A stretch of DNA of 64,000 bases from Tepidiformaceae bacterium (GCA_958295975.1 OY282446.1:1217289-1281288); one strand, 5' to 3'; positions 15,603-24,759 are shown, numbered from the stretch's first letter. The notes: a model not told the origin generated them from the sequence alone. Numbers and translations: made by a program.

Positions 15603-18125
15603 TCAGGGCGCGCACGCGGGCAGATCCTCGAACCAGTCGAGGTCCTGCTCCGGAAGCGCGAACAGGGCCGGCGGCACGCAGCCCTCGAGCGCATTCCCCG
15701 CCAGCAGCAACTCCCGCAGCTCGGGCAGGTCCGCCAGTGCGGGCGGAATGGCGCCCGTGAGCCGGTTGCCCGCCAGCCGCAGCCCCCGCAGCTCCCGCAG
15801 CCGCCCCAGCTCCGGCGGGATGGGGCCGCCCAGCTGGACGTTCCAGTCCAGGTACAGGGTTCGCAACGCCGTCAGGCCGCCCAGTTCCGGGGGGATGGTC
15901 CCGGCGAGGCCGAGCTCGGTCAGCCGCAGGGCCGTGACGCGCGCGACGCCGCCCGCGAGCGCGACGCCCAGCCAGCGCCGGATGTCGAGGTCGGCGTCCC
16001 AGTTGAGCTGGTCCGCGCCGCCCGTGAGCGCGTCGCGCGCGGCCAGCAGGATCTCGCAGTCGGTCACGAGGCCCGCGTTGAAGGCGGGGTTCGGCACGGC
16101 CACGCCGTTCTCGCAGGGGGACGGGGGCGGGGGCGCGCAGGGGGGCGGCGCGCCGCCGTCGCCGTCCGCGAGCGCCGCCAGGGCGGGCGGCAGGCAGCCG
16201 TCGAGCGCGTTCCCCGCGAGGCGCAGCGTCCGCAGCCCCGTCAGCGCCTCCAGTTCGGGCGGGACCGGCCCCCTGAGGCGGTTGCCGTCCAGCCGCAGCT
16301 CCCGCAATTCCGGCGCCAGGGAGAGTTCCGGGGGGATGGCGCCCTGCAGGCGGTTGCCGCCGAGGTCGAGCGTCCGCAGCTCCGGGAGCAGGCCCAGCGC
16401 GGCGGGCACGTTCCCCTCCAGCCCGCGGTCGCGCAGGCGCAGGGCGGCGACGCGCGGCGGCGACCCCGCCAGCGTCACGCCCTCCCACTCGCGCAGGGGG
16501 CGGTCGAAGGCCCAGTCGAGCGTGACGATGCCCCCCAGCACGGCCCGCGCCTCCATCAGGATGCGGCAATCCTCGACCAGCCCCGGGGCGCGGCGCGGGT
16601 TGGCCGTCACCTCGTTGTCGCACGAACGCGGCGGCGGCGCGCCCCCGTGCGGATCGATCTGGAAGGGGCCGCGCAGGAGGCGGCGCTCCATGAGCCGCGC
16701 GCGCTCCGCGGGCGTGATCTGCTGGTACCAGCCGTCGGACGGGTAGCGGTCGGCGCGGTTCTCCCAGTTCCAGTCGTTCCAGAGGCGGACGAGGCGCGCG
16801 GACGTCTCCGGCTCCGCGGCGGACAGGTCGCGCGTCTCGCCCGGATCGGCGTGCAGGTCGTAGAGGCCGCCCTCGCCCGAGGCGGCGTCGCGCACGAGCT
16901 TCCAGCGGCCCGCGCGCACCGCCCAGGCGTACCCCTCCGCGTCGGCGCTCCATTGCCGCCAGAAGAGCGCCTCGTGCGGTTCGCCCGCCGCCTGCCCGCG
17001 CAGGAAGGGGTCGAGGTCCACGCCGTCCGGGGGGCGCTCCGCGTCGGGCGCGACGCCCGCCTGCGCGAGCGCCGTGGCGGCGATGTCGAGGCTGATCACG
17101 GGCGGCTCGTAGCGCAGCCCCCGCGGCCAGCGCGCGGGCCAGGAGGCGATGAAGGGCACGCGCACGCCGCCCTCGTGCAGGCTCGTCTTGCCGTCCCGCA
17201 GCGCGCCGTTGTCGGCCCAGTCCCGCCCCCCCAGCAGCGGGGCCACGCCGCCGTTGTCGGAGAGGAAGAAGACGATCGTGTTCTCGCGCTTGCCCGCCGC
17301 CTCCAGCGCCGCCAGCACGCGCCCCACGTTCTCATCCAGCGACTCCACCATGGCCAGGTAGGCGCGCCGCTCCTCGTCCTCGACGTGGGAGTACTTGCGG
17401 ATCAGGGCGGCGGGCGCCTGCAGCGGTTCGTGCGGGGCGTTGTAGGCGAGGTAGAGGAAGAAGGGGGCGTCGTCGCGCGCGCCGATGAAGGCCGTCGCCC
17501 GCTCCGTGAGCGCGTCCGTGAGGTAGCCGTCGAACTCGACCGCCTCGCCGTTCTCCTCGAGGGGCAGGAGGTAGGGATCGCCGTCCGCGTCCCCGCCGCT
17601 CTCGTAGTAGTCGTGCCCGCCCGCGAGGAAGCCGTAGAAGGAGTCGAAGCCGCGGTTGCGGGGGTGGAAGGGCTCGGCCGCGCCCAGCTGCCACTTGCCC
17701 ACCAGCCCCGTGCGGTAGCCCGCACCCTGCAGGCGGGCGGCGAAGGTCGTCTCCTCCACGGGCAACCCGTGCTCGGGATCGTCGGGCGCGTAGGCGAAGT
17801 TCTGGTCGTTGCCGAAGCGCGCCGCGTAGCGCCCCGTGAGCAGGCCCGCGCGCGAGGGGCCGCAGAAGGGATGCGTCGCGTAGCCGTTGGCGAAGACCAC
17901 GCCCTCCGCCGCCAGCCGGTCGAGGTTCGGCGTCTCCGCCTCCGTGCCGCCCGTGAATCCGGCGTCGCGGTAGCCCAGGTCGTCCACGAAGACGAGCACG
18001 ACGTTGGGCCGCTGGTCGGTGCGCAGCTCCGGCGCGGCCCGCTCCGCCGGGGCGGCGCAGGCCGCCGCCAGGCAGGCGAGCGCGAGCGCGGCGGCGAGCC
18101 CCGGCGCGCGGGGCAGGCGGATCAT
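15603..18125 (-). CDS. Sulfatase fused to plant-type leucine-rich repeats (lipoprotein)
   Basis: An 840-residue exported protein. A signal peptide with a Cys at 23 (CLAAACAAP) suggests a lipoprotein. The sulfatase domain (residues ~38-480) has the metal pair DD at 48-49 and the formylglycine motif C88-GPSR followed by AGLLTGR, and keeps the rest of the arylsulfatase layout. The last ~340 residues hold two leucine-rich-repeat blocks (each opening with a Cys pair and NAGLVTDCEILLAARDAL-like cap, then GxIPPELGxLxxLRxLxL repeats). Its start overlaps the stop of an LRR-protein gene as ATGA. A sulfated-glycan substrate is likely; the LRRs may bind it or a partner. Confidence 0.9.
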   Translation of the reverse strand: MIRLPRAPGLAAALALACLAAACAAPAERAAPELRTDQRPNVVLVFVDDLGYRDAGFTGGTEAETPNLDRLAAEGVVFANGYATHPFCGPSRAGLLTGRYAARFGNDQNFAYAPDDPEHGLPVEETTFAARLQGAGYRTGLVGKWQLGAAEPFHPRNRGFDSFYGFLAGGHDYYESGGDADGDPYLLPLEENGEAVEFDGYLTDALTERATAFIGARDDAPFFLYLAYNAPHEPLQAPAALIRKYSHVEDEERRAYLAMVESLDENVGRVLAALEAAGKRENTIVFFLSDNGGVAPLLGGRDWADNGALRDGKTSLHEGGVRVPFIASWPARWPRGLRYEPPVISLDIAATALAQAGVAPDAERPPDGVDLDPFLRGQAAGEPHEALFWRQWSADAEGYAWAVRAGRWKLVRDAASGEGGLYDLHADPGETRDLSAAEPETSARLVRLWNDWNWENRADRYPSDGWYQQITPAERARLMERRLLRGPFQIDPHGGAPPPRSCDNEVTANPRRAPGLVEDCRILMEARAVLGGIVTLDWAFDRPLREWEGVTLAGSPPRVAALRLRDRGLEGNVPAALGLLPELRTLDLGGNRLQGAIPPELSLAPELRELRLDGNRLRGPVPPELEALTGLRTLRLAGNALDGCLPPALAALADGDGGAPPPCAPPPPSPCENGVAVPNPAFNAGLVTDCEILLAARDALTGGADQLNWDADLDIRRWLGVALAGGVARVTALRLTELGLAGTIPPELGGLTALRTLYLDWNVQLGGPIPPELGRLRELRGLRLAGNRLTGAIPPALADLPELRELLLAGNALEGCVPPALFALPEQDLDWFEDLPACAP

Positions 18126-18862
18126 CGCGGCGGGCAGTCGGGCAGTTCCAGCAGATCGACGTCGTTGTCGTCCACCCCGGCGAGCCCGGCCGGAACGCAG
18201 CCGGTGAATTCGTTCTCCCGCAGCCGCACCAGCGCCAGCGCCGGCAGGGCGCCCAGCGCCTGCGGAATCCGCCCCTCCAGCCGGTTCTCATGCAGGCGCA
18301 GCTCCCGCAGCTCCGTGAGCCGCCCCAGCGTGGACGGCACCGGGCCGCTGAGCTCGTTGGCCCTGAGGTTGAGGACGCGCAGGCGCTTGAGCCCCTCCAG
18401 CGCGGACGGAAGCGGGCCGCCGAGCAGGTTCCACTGCAGCTGCAGGCTCTCCAGCTCGCCCAGCTGGCCCAGCTCCGGCGGAATCGAACCCGTCAGCAGG
18501 TTCGACCGGAGGTTGAGGTAGCGCAGGCGCTCGAGCCGCCCCAGCTCCGGCGGCAGGATGCCGTTGAGGTTGCGCGCGGCCAGCCGCAGGCCGACGACGC
18601 GCTTCGGCTCGCCGTCGAGGAGCACCCCCTGCCAGTGCGTGATCGAGCGGTCGTAGCCCCAGTCGAGGCGCACGCCGCCCCGGAGCGCGTCCCGCGCCGC
18701 CAGCAGCGCCTCGCAGTCGGCCACGAGCCCCGGGTTGGCGTCGGGATCGGGCACGGCCAGCCCGTTGTCGCACTCGGCCGCGCGGTCCAGCCGTCGCTCC
18801 ACGGCGTACACGCTCCCCGCCGTGATGGCGCAGACGATGGCGATCATGACGGCGTACCGCAT
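18122..18862 (-). CDS. Exported leucine-rich-repeat protein
   Basis: A 246-residue protein with an N-terminal hydrophobic signal/anchor (residues ~3-20). It then has the same cap as the LRR blocks of the sulfatase downstream (NPGLVADCEALLAARDAL, W-rich segment, WQGV), five or so GxIPPELGxL repeats, and a C-terminal Cys pair. The ATG at 18862 is preferred because the ATG at 18874 overlaps a TAGCAT -10 box. It is coupled to the sulfatase gene by an ATGA overlap. Probably extracellular and protein- or glycan-binding. Confidence 0.85.
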   Translation of the reverse strand: MRYAVMIAIVCAITAGSVYAVERRLDRAAECDNGLAVPDPDANPGLVADCEALLAARDALRGGVRLDWGYDRSITHWQGVLLDGEPKRVVGLRLAARNLNGILPPELGRLERLRYLNLRSNLLTGSIPPELGQLGELESLQLQWNLLGGPLPSALEGLKRLRVLNLRANELSGPVPSTLGRLTELRELRLHENRLEGRIPQALGALPALALVRLRENEFTGCVPAGLAGVDDNDVDLLELPDCPPR

Positions 18863-18950
18863 CGGCCCGATCATGCTACCGCGCGCGGGGCTATGGACTT
18901 GCCCGCGCCGCGACGGCGGGAGGCGTCCGTCGCGGCGCGGCGCGGGGCCG

Positions 18951-20984
18951 CTAGCGGCTGTAGCCGGAGTCCCCCGGGGACGCCAGCGCGGCGGCGGAGT
19001 CCGCCAGCGACCCCAGCAGGAAGGACAGGTCGCGCCACGCCGCCAGCCCGCCGAGCGCGGGTTCCAGCGCGGCCAGCTCGTCGCGCAGGCGCGCGAGGCC
19101 GTCGCGCACGGCGGCGGGCTCCAGCCCCGCGCCCTCGCCCGCGGCGAGCCCGGCGTAGCGGTCCGCGGCCAGCGCCGCGATGGCCCCCAGCCGCAGGCGC
19201 GCGTTGGCCTCCGCGAAGGCGGCGTCCGCGCGGCCCGTCACGTCCGCGAGTTGGGCGCGCGACCCGCCGTCGCCGGGGTCCACCCAGCGCAGCTCCACCT
19301 CGCCCAGCCGCGTCCCTGCGCCGCCGCCCGCGCCCTCGCGCAGCTCCAGCTCGTAGAACACGGTGGTGGCCGTGCCCGCGGGAATCTCGGCGAACTCCCG
19401 GCGGTTCTGCTCGAAGGCGTGGTCGGGCGTCACGCGGTTCTCGTAGCCGAGGATGCGCCACGCCTTCACCACGGCCGGGTCCCAGCGCACCTGCGCCCGC
19501 GTCTGGTCGGCGAAGGGCGTGGACAGGGCGAGCCAGTTCGCGCGGCTGAAGGTGCGCGCCGCCTGCCCGGCGTCGTTCAGGTAGCGGTACCAGCCGTCGC
19601 CGTGCTGCGCCAGCTGCTCCAGCAGGTAGTCGTTGTAGTTGTGGATGCCCACGCCGATGGCGATCAGCCGCAGGGGGTTCCCGCGCTCGCCGCCGCCCAT
19701 GCGCTCGAGGATGGCGAAGGGATCGGTGGCGTCCACGTTGGCCACGCCGTCCGACATGAGGATGACGTAGTTGTGGGCGTCGGGGCGCTCGCGGCGGGCG
19801 CGATCCGCCAGCTGCGCGCCGAGGTCGAGCCCGGCCTGCACGTTGGTGGAATCGTGCGGCGCGAGCCGCGCGATGGAGCGCCGCACCGCCTCGTCCGAGG
19901 GCGGGCTGTGCCCGACCGTGTAGTGGTAAATGACGTCGGTCGTGAAATGGACGACGGCGATGCGGTCGCGCTCCGTGAGGCTGCCGCGGATGGCCTCGGC
20001 GGCGGCGCGCGCGATGGCCACGCGGTTCCCCTCCCCCATCGAGCCGGAGGCGTCGAGCACCAGCGTCACGTTCAGGGGCGCGTCGTCGCGCGCGTCCGGG
20101 GCCTGGAAGGCGATGCGCGCCAGCCGCTTGCCCGCGTCCAGCGGATGCGCCGTCAGCTCGCTCGTGATGGCGAAGCCGTCCCCGGCGGGCCGCGCGTAGC
20201 CGTAGTCGAAGGCGTTGACCCACTCCTCCGCGCGCACCGAGTCGGGGTTCACCACGTACCCGGCCCGCACCCAGGTGAGCGCCAGCTGGTACGAGGTGCG
20301 GTCCACGTCGAGGCTGAAGGTGGAGACGGGATCGCTGGCGGCGTCCACGAAGGGCTGCCGCCCGTAGTCGCGGAAGGTGGTGTCGGCGGGCGCGCCGGGG
20401 TTCTCCCGCTCGAAGGAGATGTCGCCGCCGCCCTTGCTGGCCGCGCCGACGGCGGCGGGAGACACGGCGTCCGGCAGCATCCCGGACCCAACGGCATCCG
20501 CGTCCTCCCCGGTCATGCCATCGGGGGCGGCCATGTCGTCGGGCGCTTCCGGCATGGCGTTGGCGGTGGCGTCATCGCCCGCGTTCGCATCCTCCGCGTA
20601 GGCAGCGGCGGTCGCCGCCGCCACGGGAGCCTCGCCGCCGGCCATGCTGCTGGCGGCGCTCGCGCCCGACTCATGGGAGGCGGGAATGGCGTCGCTGTCG
20701 TCTCCGGCGGTCCGCGGCCCGGAGGTCGCCCAGATGGCCGTGGCCACGCCGATGCCAATGACGGCGATCACCGCGGCGGCGGCCAGGGGCGTCCGCGCCC
20801 GCGCGAGGGCCCTCCCCGCGCCGCCGCGCAGCGCCGCCAGCCGCGACGGCGCGTCCTGTTCGCCCAGGCGGCCCTCCAGCCGCTCCCACAGATCGGCGGG
20901 GGCGCGAAGGCCCTCGCCCTCCGCCGCGAAGTGCTCCCGCAGGAGGCGTTCCATGTCCGTGTCGAAGGAGTCGTTACGCGCCAT
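18951..20984 (-). CDS. VWA-domain membrane protein (YfbK-like) in an ECF sigma operon
   Basis: A 677-residue protein. A ~60-residue cytoplasmic N-terminus (MERLLREHFAAEGEGL, APADLWERLEGRL) is followed by one transmembrane helix (~62-85), a Ser/Ala/Asp-rich linker, and a von Willebrand A domain with the MIDAS motif LVLDASGSMGEG (DxSxS). A DUF3520-type C-terminus follows. The N-terminus has the length and position of an anti-sigma domain, and the gene overlaps an ECF sigma gene by 11 bases. It may thus be both the anti-sigma factor and an external sensor. The anti-sigma role is inference. Confidence 0.85.
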   Translation of the reverse strand: MARNDSFDTDMERLLREHFAAEGEGLRAPADLWERLEGRLGEQDAPSRLAALRGGAGRALARARTPLAAAAVIAVIGIGVATAIWATSGPRTAGDDSDAIPASHESGASAASSMAGGEAPVAAATAAAYAEDANAGDDATANAMPEAPDDMAAPDGMTGEDADAVGSGMLPDAVSPAAVGAASKGGGDISFERENPGAPADTTFRDYGRQPFVDAASDPVSTFSLDVDRTSYQLALTWVRAGYVVNPDSVRAEEWVNAFDYGYARPAGDGFAITSELTAHPLDAGKRLARIAFQAPDARDDAPLNVTLVLDASGSMGEGNRVAIARAAAEAIRGSLTERDRIAVVHFTTDVIYHYTVGHSPPSDEAVRRSIARLAPHDSTNVQAGLDLGAQLADRARRERPDAHNYVILMSDGVANVDATDPFAILERMGGGERGNPLRLIAIGVGIHNYNDYLLEQLAQHGDGWYRYLNDAGQAARTFSRANWLALSTPFADQTRAQVRWDPAVVKAWRILGYENRVTPDHAFEQNRREFAEIPAGTATTVFYELELREGAGGGAGTRLGEVELRWVDPGDGGSRAQLADVTGRADAAFAEANARLRLGAIAALAADRYAGLAAGEGAGLEPAAVRDGLARLRDELAALEPALGGLAAWRDLSFLLGSLADSAAALASPGDSGYSR

Positions 20985-21555
20985 GTTCCGCGACCTCCCG
21001 CGCGCGGGATTCCTCCAGCAGCTCCCGCAGCTGGCGCAGCGCCCGATGGAGCCGCGACTTGACCGTGCCCTCCCGCACGCGGACGGAACGGGCGATCTGG
21101 GGGACCGTCAGCCCGGCGAAATAGCGCAGCACGACGACCTGGCGGTGTTCGGCGGTGAGGCGCGCGAGGGCGCGGCGCACGTCCGCCCGCTCCTCGCGCG
21201 CCTCGATCGTTTCCAGCTGGGACGGCTCGTCCGCGGCGGGGGCGTCGCCCTCGCCCTCCGGCGCGCGCGTCCCCTCCAGCGGCACGGTGGCGAGCGCCCG
21301 CCGCCGCCGCTGCGCGAGCACGGCGTTGACGAGGATGCGCACCAGCCAGGGCTTCACGGGACGGCCCCGCCGGAAGCCCCCGATGCCCCGCCACGCGAGC
21401 AGCAGCGCCTCCTGCACCTGCTCCTCCGCGAGGGCGCGGTCGCCCGTCATGAGGAAGGCCGTGCCGTAGAGCGGGTCCCGGTAGCGCTCCACGAGGTGGC
21501 GGAAGGCGTCGCGGTCGCCGTGCTGGCAGCGCCGCACGGCCTCGTCGTCGGTCAT
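20974..21555 (-). CDS. ECF RNA polymerase sigma factor (SigE-like)
   Basis: A 193-residue sigma-70 family ECF factor. Region 2 is visible (GDRDAFRHLVERYRDPLYGTAFLMTGDRALAEEQVQEA) and region 4 follows (LARLTAEHRQVVVLRYFAGL with IARSVRVREGTVKSRLHRAL). It directs RNA polymerase to a dedicated regulon, often an envelope-stress set. The start at 21555 is chosen for GGAGGAGGCGCGC before the ATG rather than one 25 codons upstream. Its downstream partner is the VWA membrane protein. Confidence 0.93.
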   Translation of the reverse strand: MTDDEAVRRCQHGDRDAFRHLVERYRDPLYGTAFLMTGDRALAEEQVQEALLLAWRGIGGFRRGRPVKPWLVRILVNAVLAQRRRRALATVPLEGTRAPEGEGDAPAADEPSQLETIEAREERADVRRALARLTAEHRQVVVLRYFAGLTVPQIARSVRVREGTVKSRLHRALRQLRELLEESRAREVAEHGA

Positions 21556-21686
21556 GCGCGCCTCCTCCGTCGCGGGCGCGGCGGGCCGAAGGCGCTCCGG
21601 CCATGCCCGCGGTCGAACCACTCCCGCCATATGGAGTACTTATGCGCCCGCGCGCCCGATCGTTCCCCCGAAGCGGCGAATTGGCG

Positions 21687-23525
21687 TCAATGATGGCGGC
21701 GGAGGTAGCGGACCAGCTCCATCATGGCCTTGCAATCGACCTCGTTGTAACTGCGGATGCCCTTCATGAGGTCGACGTCGATGAGGCGCGTGCCCGCGCG
21801 CGCGGCCTCGCGCTCGCAGTGCCAGGCCCCCACCATCGCGCCGAGGCCGTCGCCCGGCCCCTCGTCCCAGCGCGTCTCCACCAGCCCGAGGGCGTACATG
21901 GCATTGGCGACCGCCTTCAGCCCGAAGCCGTGCGCGCCCCGCACGACCAGCGGCTCCTCGCGCACCACGCGCTTGAGGAAGTCGAACCACGACCAGTCGG
22001 GGTGGCGCCAGTCCTTCTCCGGATGGCGCTTCATGGCGGCGTCGAAGGCGTCCTCCAGCGTGAAGCGCTCGTGCGGCGACCAGTGGATGACCTTCACGTT
22101 CGAGCCCGGCGCGAGCCGCGCGCGCACGGCGGCCATGTGCGCGAACCAGTCGTCGATGGCGCGCGCCTCGGACGGCTCGTCGAGCCGGTCGGCGATGAAG
22201 CACTTGAAGCGCCATTTCCCCGCCTCCATGTGGCCGCAGCCGACCATGAAGATGAGAGTCTGGCCGCCGCGTTCGGGGAAGCGCGCGAAATCGTCGTCGA
22301 GGTCGCCGACGGTCTCGAAGTCCACGTAGAACTCGAGCGGGGGCTCGTCGATCCATTCCCCGCGCGCGGCGGCGATGCGCTCGGGGCGCACGGGCGGGTC
22401 CGCGCGGTCGCGGTTCACCTCGAGCAGCGCGCGCAGTTTCGGCGCCGTCCCCGATCCCGCGACGCCGACCGCCTCGGGCGTCACGCGCGGGTCCGTCCAG
22501 CGCGCCAGCCCTTGCGCGTTCGCCTCCCGCCGTCTGCGCACGCCCACGTTCCACAGCTGCGTCAGGTCCTCGCCCTCGGTCAGGATGCGGCGCACGGCGC
22601 TCTTCCAGACGCCGGGATCGGCCTTGCCGTTGGGCCGCAGCTCCTCGACGGACGGCTCCGGCAGCGCCTGCCAGCCGTGGCCCTCGCGGCGCATGCGGCG
22701 GAGCCAGTCCACGGCGTCGGCGGCCTGATCGGCGAGCCGCCCTCCGACGTAGGAGGCGTAGCCGTTTGCGACGGGGGCGAGGCGATCAAGCGCGTTGCCG
22801 CTCCGCGTGGTCTTGCCCCGCCGCGTCTGCATCCAGCCGCGGCCCAGCAGGAAAGCATCGGGGGGCAGGTAGCCTTGGAGCCGTCCGAGCGCGCGGTTGT
22901 AGAGGTACGTCTGCACCTTGTAGGCGGGCGCGGAGCCGGAATTGCCGAGTTCGCCGCCCGCCGCCAGCCCCAGCGTGGAGTACTTGACGTCGACCACGCG
23001 GTAGTGGCGCGCGCCGATGCCGAGGTCGGGCGCGGGGATGGCGGCATCCTCCGCGGAGAGGGAATCGGGGAAGAGGTCGGCGAGCACGTCGCTTCGCACG
23101 AGCAGGTCGGGCGCGCCCCAGGTGCGCGTTTCGGCGTCGCGCAGCACGCCCTGGCAGACGATGGGAACGCCCTCGGCGAGGGCCGCGAAGGTGGCCTCGG
23201 CGGCGGCGGGATCGCGGCGCTCCGCGCGGCTGGCGCCCTCCGGCAGGATGGTCCGCACGTCCGTCAGCCCGCGCAGGTGGTCGACCACGGCGCGCTCGAA
23301 CTTCCGCCCCTTGTCCATGATGAAGGCGCCGAAGTCGGTGCGTTCGTCCACCGGATCGGGCGTGAACCCGTGCGCCTCGCCGTGGCGGTCGAGCCAGTCG
23401 AGCAGCGGATGGTCGAGCGCATGGTTGCGCGTCTGCGACGCCGACACCCACTCGTCCCACTGCGTGTCCGTTTCGGGGACGGCGAGCGCGCCACGGTCGT
23501 CGCGGAAGAGCGCCTCGACGGGCAT
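21687..23525 (-). CDS. DUF2779 protein: RecB-like and RNase H-like nuclease
   Basis: A 612-residue protein. The N-terminal half resembles Cas4/RecB-type PD-(D/E)xK regions (GAPDLLVRSD, then YRVVDVKYSTL with D-x-K). The C-terminal ~220 residues are DUF2779, a DEDD/RNase H-like domain: EFYVDFETVGDLDDD (DxE) and a late YNEVDCKAMMELVRYL (Asp). It looks like a dual-nuclease protein. It is the last gene of an operon with a DUF4325 protein (9-base gap) and a STAS-GHKL ATPase. Such nucleases are found in defence-like contexts, but its role here is unknown. Confidence 0.8.
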   Translation of the reverse strand: MPVEALFRDDRGALAVPETDTQWDEWVSASQTRNHALDHPLLDWLDRHGEAHGFTPDPVDERTDFGAFIMDKGRKFERAVVDHLRGLTDVRTILPEGASRAERRDPAAAEATFAALAEGVPIVCQGVLRDAETRTWGAPDLLVRSDVLADLFPDSLSAEDAAIPAPDLGIGARHYRVVDVKYSTLGLAAGGELGNSGSAPAYKVQTYLYNRALGRLQGYLPPDAFLLGRGWMQTRRGKTTRSGNALDRLAPVANGYASYVGGRLADQAADAVDWLRRMRREGHGWQALPEPSVEELRPNGKADPGVWKSAVRRILTEGEDLTQLWNVGVRRRREANAQGLARWTDPRVTPEAVGVAGSGTAPKLRALLEVNRDRADPPVRPERIAAARGEWIDEPPLEFYVDFETVGDLDDDFARFPERGGQTLIFMVGCGHMEAGKWRFKCFIADRLDEPSEARAIDDWFAHMAAVRARLAPGSNVKVIHWSPHERFTLEDAFDAAMKRHPEKDWRHPDWSWFDFLKRVVREEPLVVRGAHGFGLKAVANAMYALGLVETRWDEGPGDGLGAMVGAWHCEREAARAGTRLIDVDLMKGIRSYNEVDCKAMMELVRYLRRHH

Positions 23526-23534
23526 GGAGCGCGG

Positions 23535-23840
23535 CTAGCCCGCGGGCACGGCGGGCTGTTCCACCTCGACGCGGTCGCCGAAGCCGAACGCGTCGGCGAG
23601 ATGCCGCGCCACCTTCGCGGGGTGTTCCCGCGCCCCCCGCACGCACACGCGCTCATAGCCGCGCTTCTCCACCAGCGTGACGAGGAGTTCGGCGATGAAG
23701 GACGGGCTCATGTAGACGTCGCTGGCATTGATCACGAAGGAGGAGCCCCCCGCCACGCTCGCCGACGTGCCGATCACCGTACGGGCAAGCGAGCGGGTCG
23801 TGAACACAGAGCCGTGATCGGAAAGGACGACCTTCTCCAC
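23535..23840 (-). CDS. DUF4325 STAS-like protein
   Basis: A 101-residue protein with the DUF4325 pattern: F-TRSLAR near the N-terminus, then a strand-loop-helix NASDVYMSPSFIAELLVTL equivalent to the phosphorylatable-Ser/helix region of STAS domains, and a C-terminal helix. DUF4325 proteins often sit beside GHKL ATP-binding proteins and may act like an anti-anti-sigma antagonist. Here the neighbour upstream (12-base gap) is exactly such a protein. The gene is in the middle of a three-gene operon. Confidence 0.75.
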   Translation of the reverse strand: MEKVVLSDHGSVFTTRSLARTVIGTSASVAGGSSFVINASDVYMSPSFIAELLVTLVEKRGYERVCVRGAREHPAKVARHLADAFGFGDRVEVEQPAVPAG

Positions 23841-23852
23841 GGGAACCTCCCT

Positions 23853-24707
23853 TCACGGACGGAGTATAGCGGGTGGGACGGGGATGTAGGCGGATGCGAG
23901 CGTTCCCCGAAACAGCGGGGACTCGCGTTCGGTGGTCCGGAAGCGCCCGGCCTTCCGCTCAACATGCCCCGACCACGAGACGATGTGCAGGACGTTCCCC
24001 GCCTTCTTGTCCAGGAAACTGGCTATCTGACTCAGGCCGAAGCCCCGGTAGGGGTGTCCGGTTCCGCTGACCTGTTCCTCGAACGCACGGACGATGGCCT
24101 CGCTGTCGGTCATCGGGCCGTAGCGCCTTCGCAGCGTGCGCGCGAATCCCGCTCCGAAGTCCGCCACCGCGAGGTAGACACCGGGCGTGCCGCTCCGACC
24201 TCCCGTGTAGATCTGGGCCACGGCGTAGCACTCCGAACCATGCTCGTGCGCGTTCCCCGCCAGTTCGGCCAGAACGTCAATCAGGTCGTCGGACAGCCCT
24301 CCGACGAGCCTCGCTTCGCGGAGCGCCCCAAGCAGCCGGTCCGAGGCGTCGTCCACTTCACGCTCAGTCGTGACCGGCATGATGGGCAGGTGCGGGCCGA
24401 TGACAGCGTCCGGGTCGAGATCGGGATCGCTGTCGCCTGCCCAGCCTTTGCGCTCCAGCTCCGCGAGGAAGCCGATCTGCGCCAGGTACGTGCGTGCCTC
24501 GCGGCTCTCCGGAAGGTGAACGGTGGCTTCAAGAGCGGGACGGGCGCTGGCCCCGAGGCAGGCCGCGAGCAGCGCCACCACGCCCGCCGGGGAGACCCAC
24601 TCGACCCCGCCGAGGTCGATCTCCAGCCGCTTCCGCGCGCGGGCGGCGCGGCCCAGGAAGGCCAGGTCGCGCGGCTCGCGGATGTGCGCGGGGGCGGTCA
24701 GCCTCAC
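23853..24707 (-). CDS. STAS-GHKL ATPase fusion, switch-type regulator
   Basis: A 284-residue protein. Residues ~1-80 form a STAS-like domain (LEIDLGGVEWVSPAGVVALLAA). Residues ~135-250 form a GHKL ATPase: N-box ELAGNAHEHG (N152), G1 VADFGAGF (181-188), G2 YRGFGLSQI. This joins an anti-sigma-kinase-like domain with its usual substrate domain in one chain. The GTG at 24707 is chosen because TATGCT lies 6 bases before it. It heads an operon with DUF4325 and DUF2779 genes and may gate the nuclease. Codon GC is a little lower than in neighbours. Confidence 0.75.
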   Translation of the reverse strand: MRLTAPAHIREPRDLAFLGRAARARKRLEIDLGGVEWVSPAGVVALLAACLGASARPALEATVHLPESREARTYLAQIGFLAELERKGWAGDSDPDLDPDAVIGPHLPIMPVTTEREVDDASDRLLGALREARLVGGLSDDLIDVLAELAGNAHEHGSECYAVAQIYTGGRSGTPGVYLAVADFGAGFARTLRRRYGPMTDSEAIVRAFEEQVSGTGHPYRGFGLSQIASFLDKKAGNVLHIVSWSGHVERKAGRFRTTERESPLFRGTLASAYIPVPPAILRP

Positions 24708-24719
24708 CGAACCAGCATA
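24708..24719 (-). promoter_or_regulatory. Leaderless-type -10 box for the STAS-GHKL operon
   Basis: TATGCT on the minus strand (24719-24714), a 6-base spacer, then GTG. It sets the start of the first gene of the STAS-GHKL/DUF4325/DUF2779 operon. Confidence 0.55.
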
Positions 24720-24759
24720 GCGCCCCCAGCCCCCCACTCCCCCACAACGGCAAACCCGC

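Noticed and set aside
18863-18874. ATG at 18874 as the LRR gene start
   Set aside because: It overlaps the TAGCAT box that appears to be the -10, so the ATG at 18862 is preferred.
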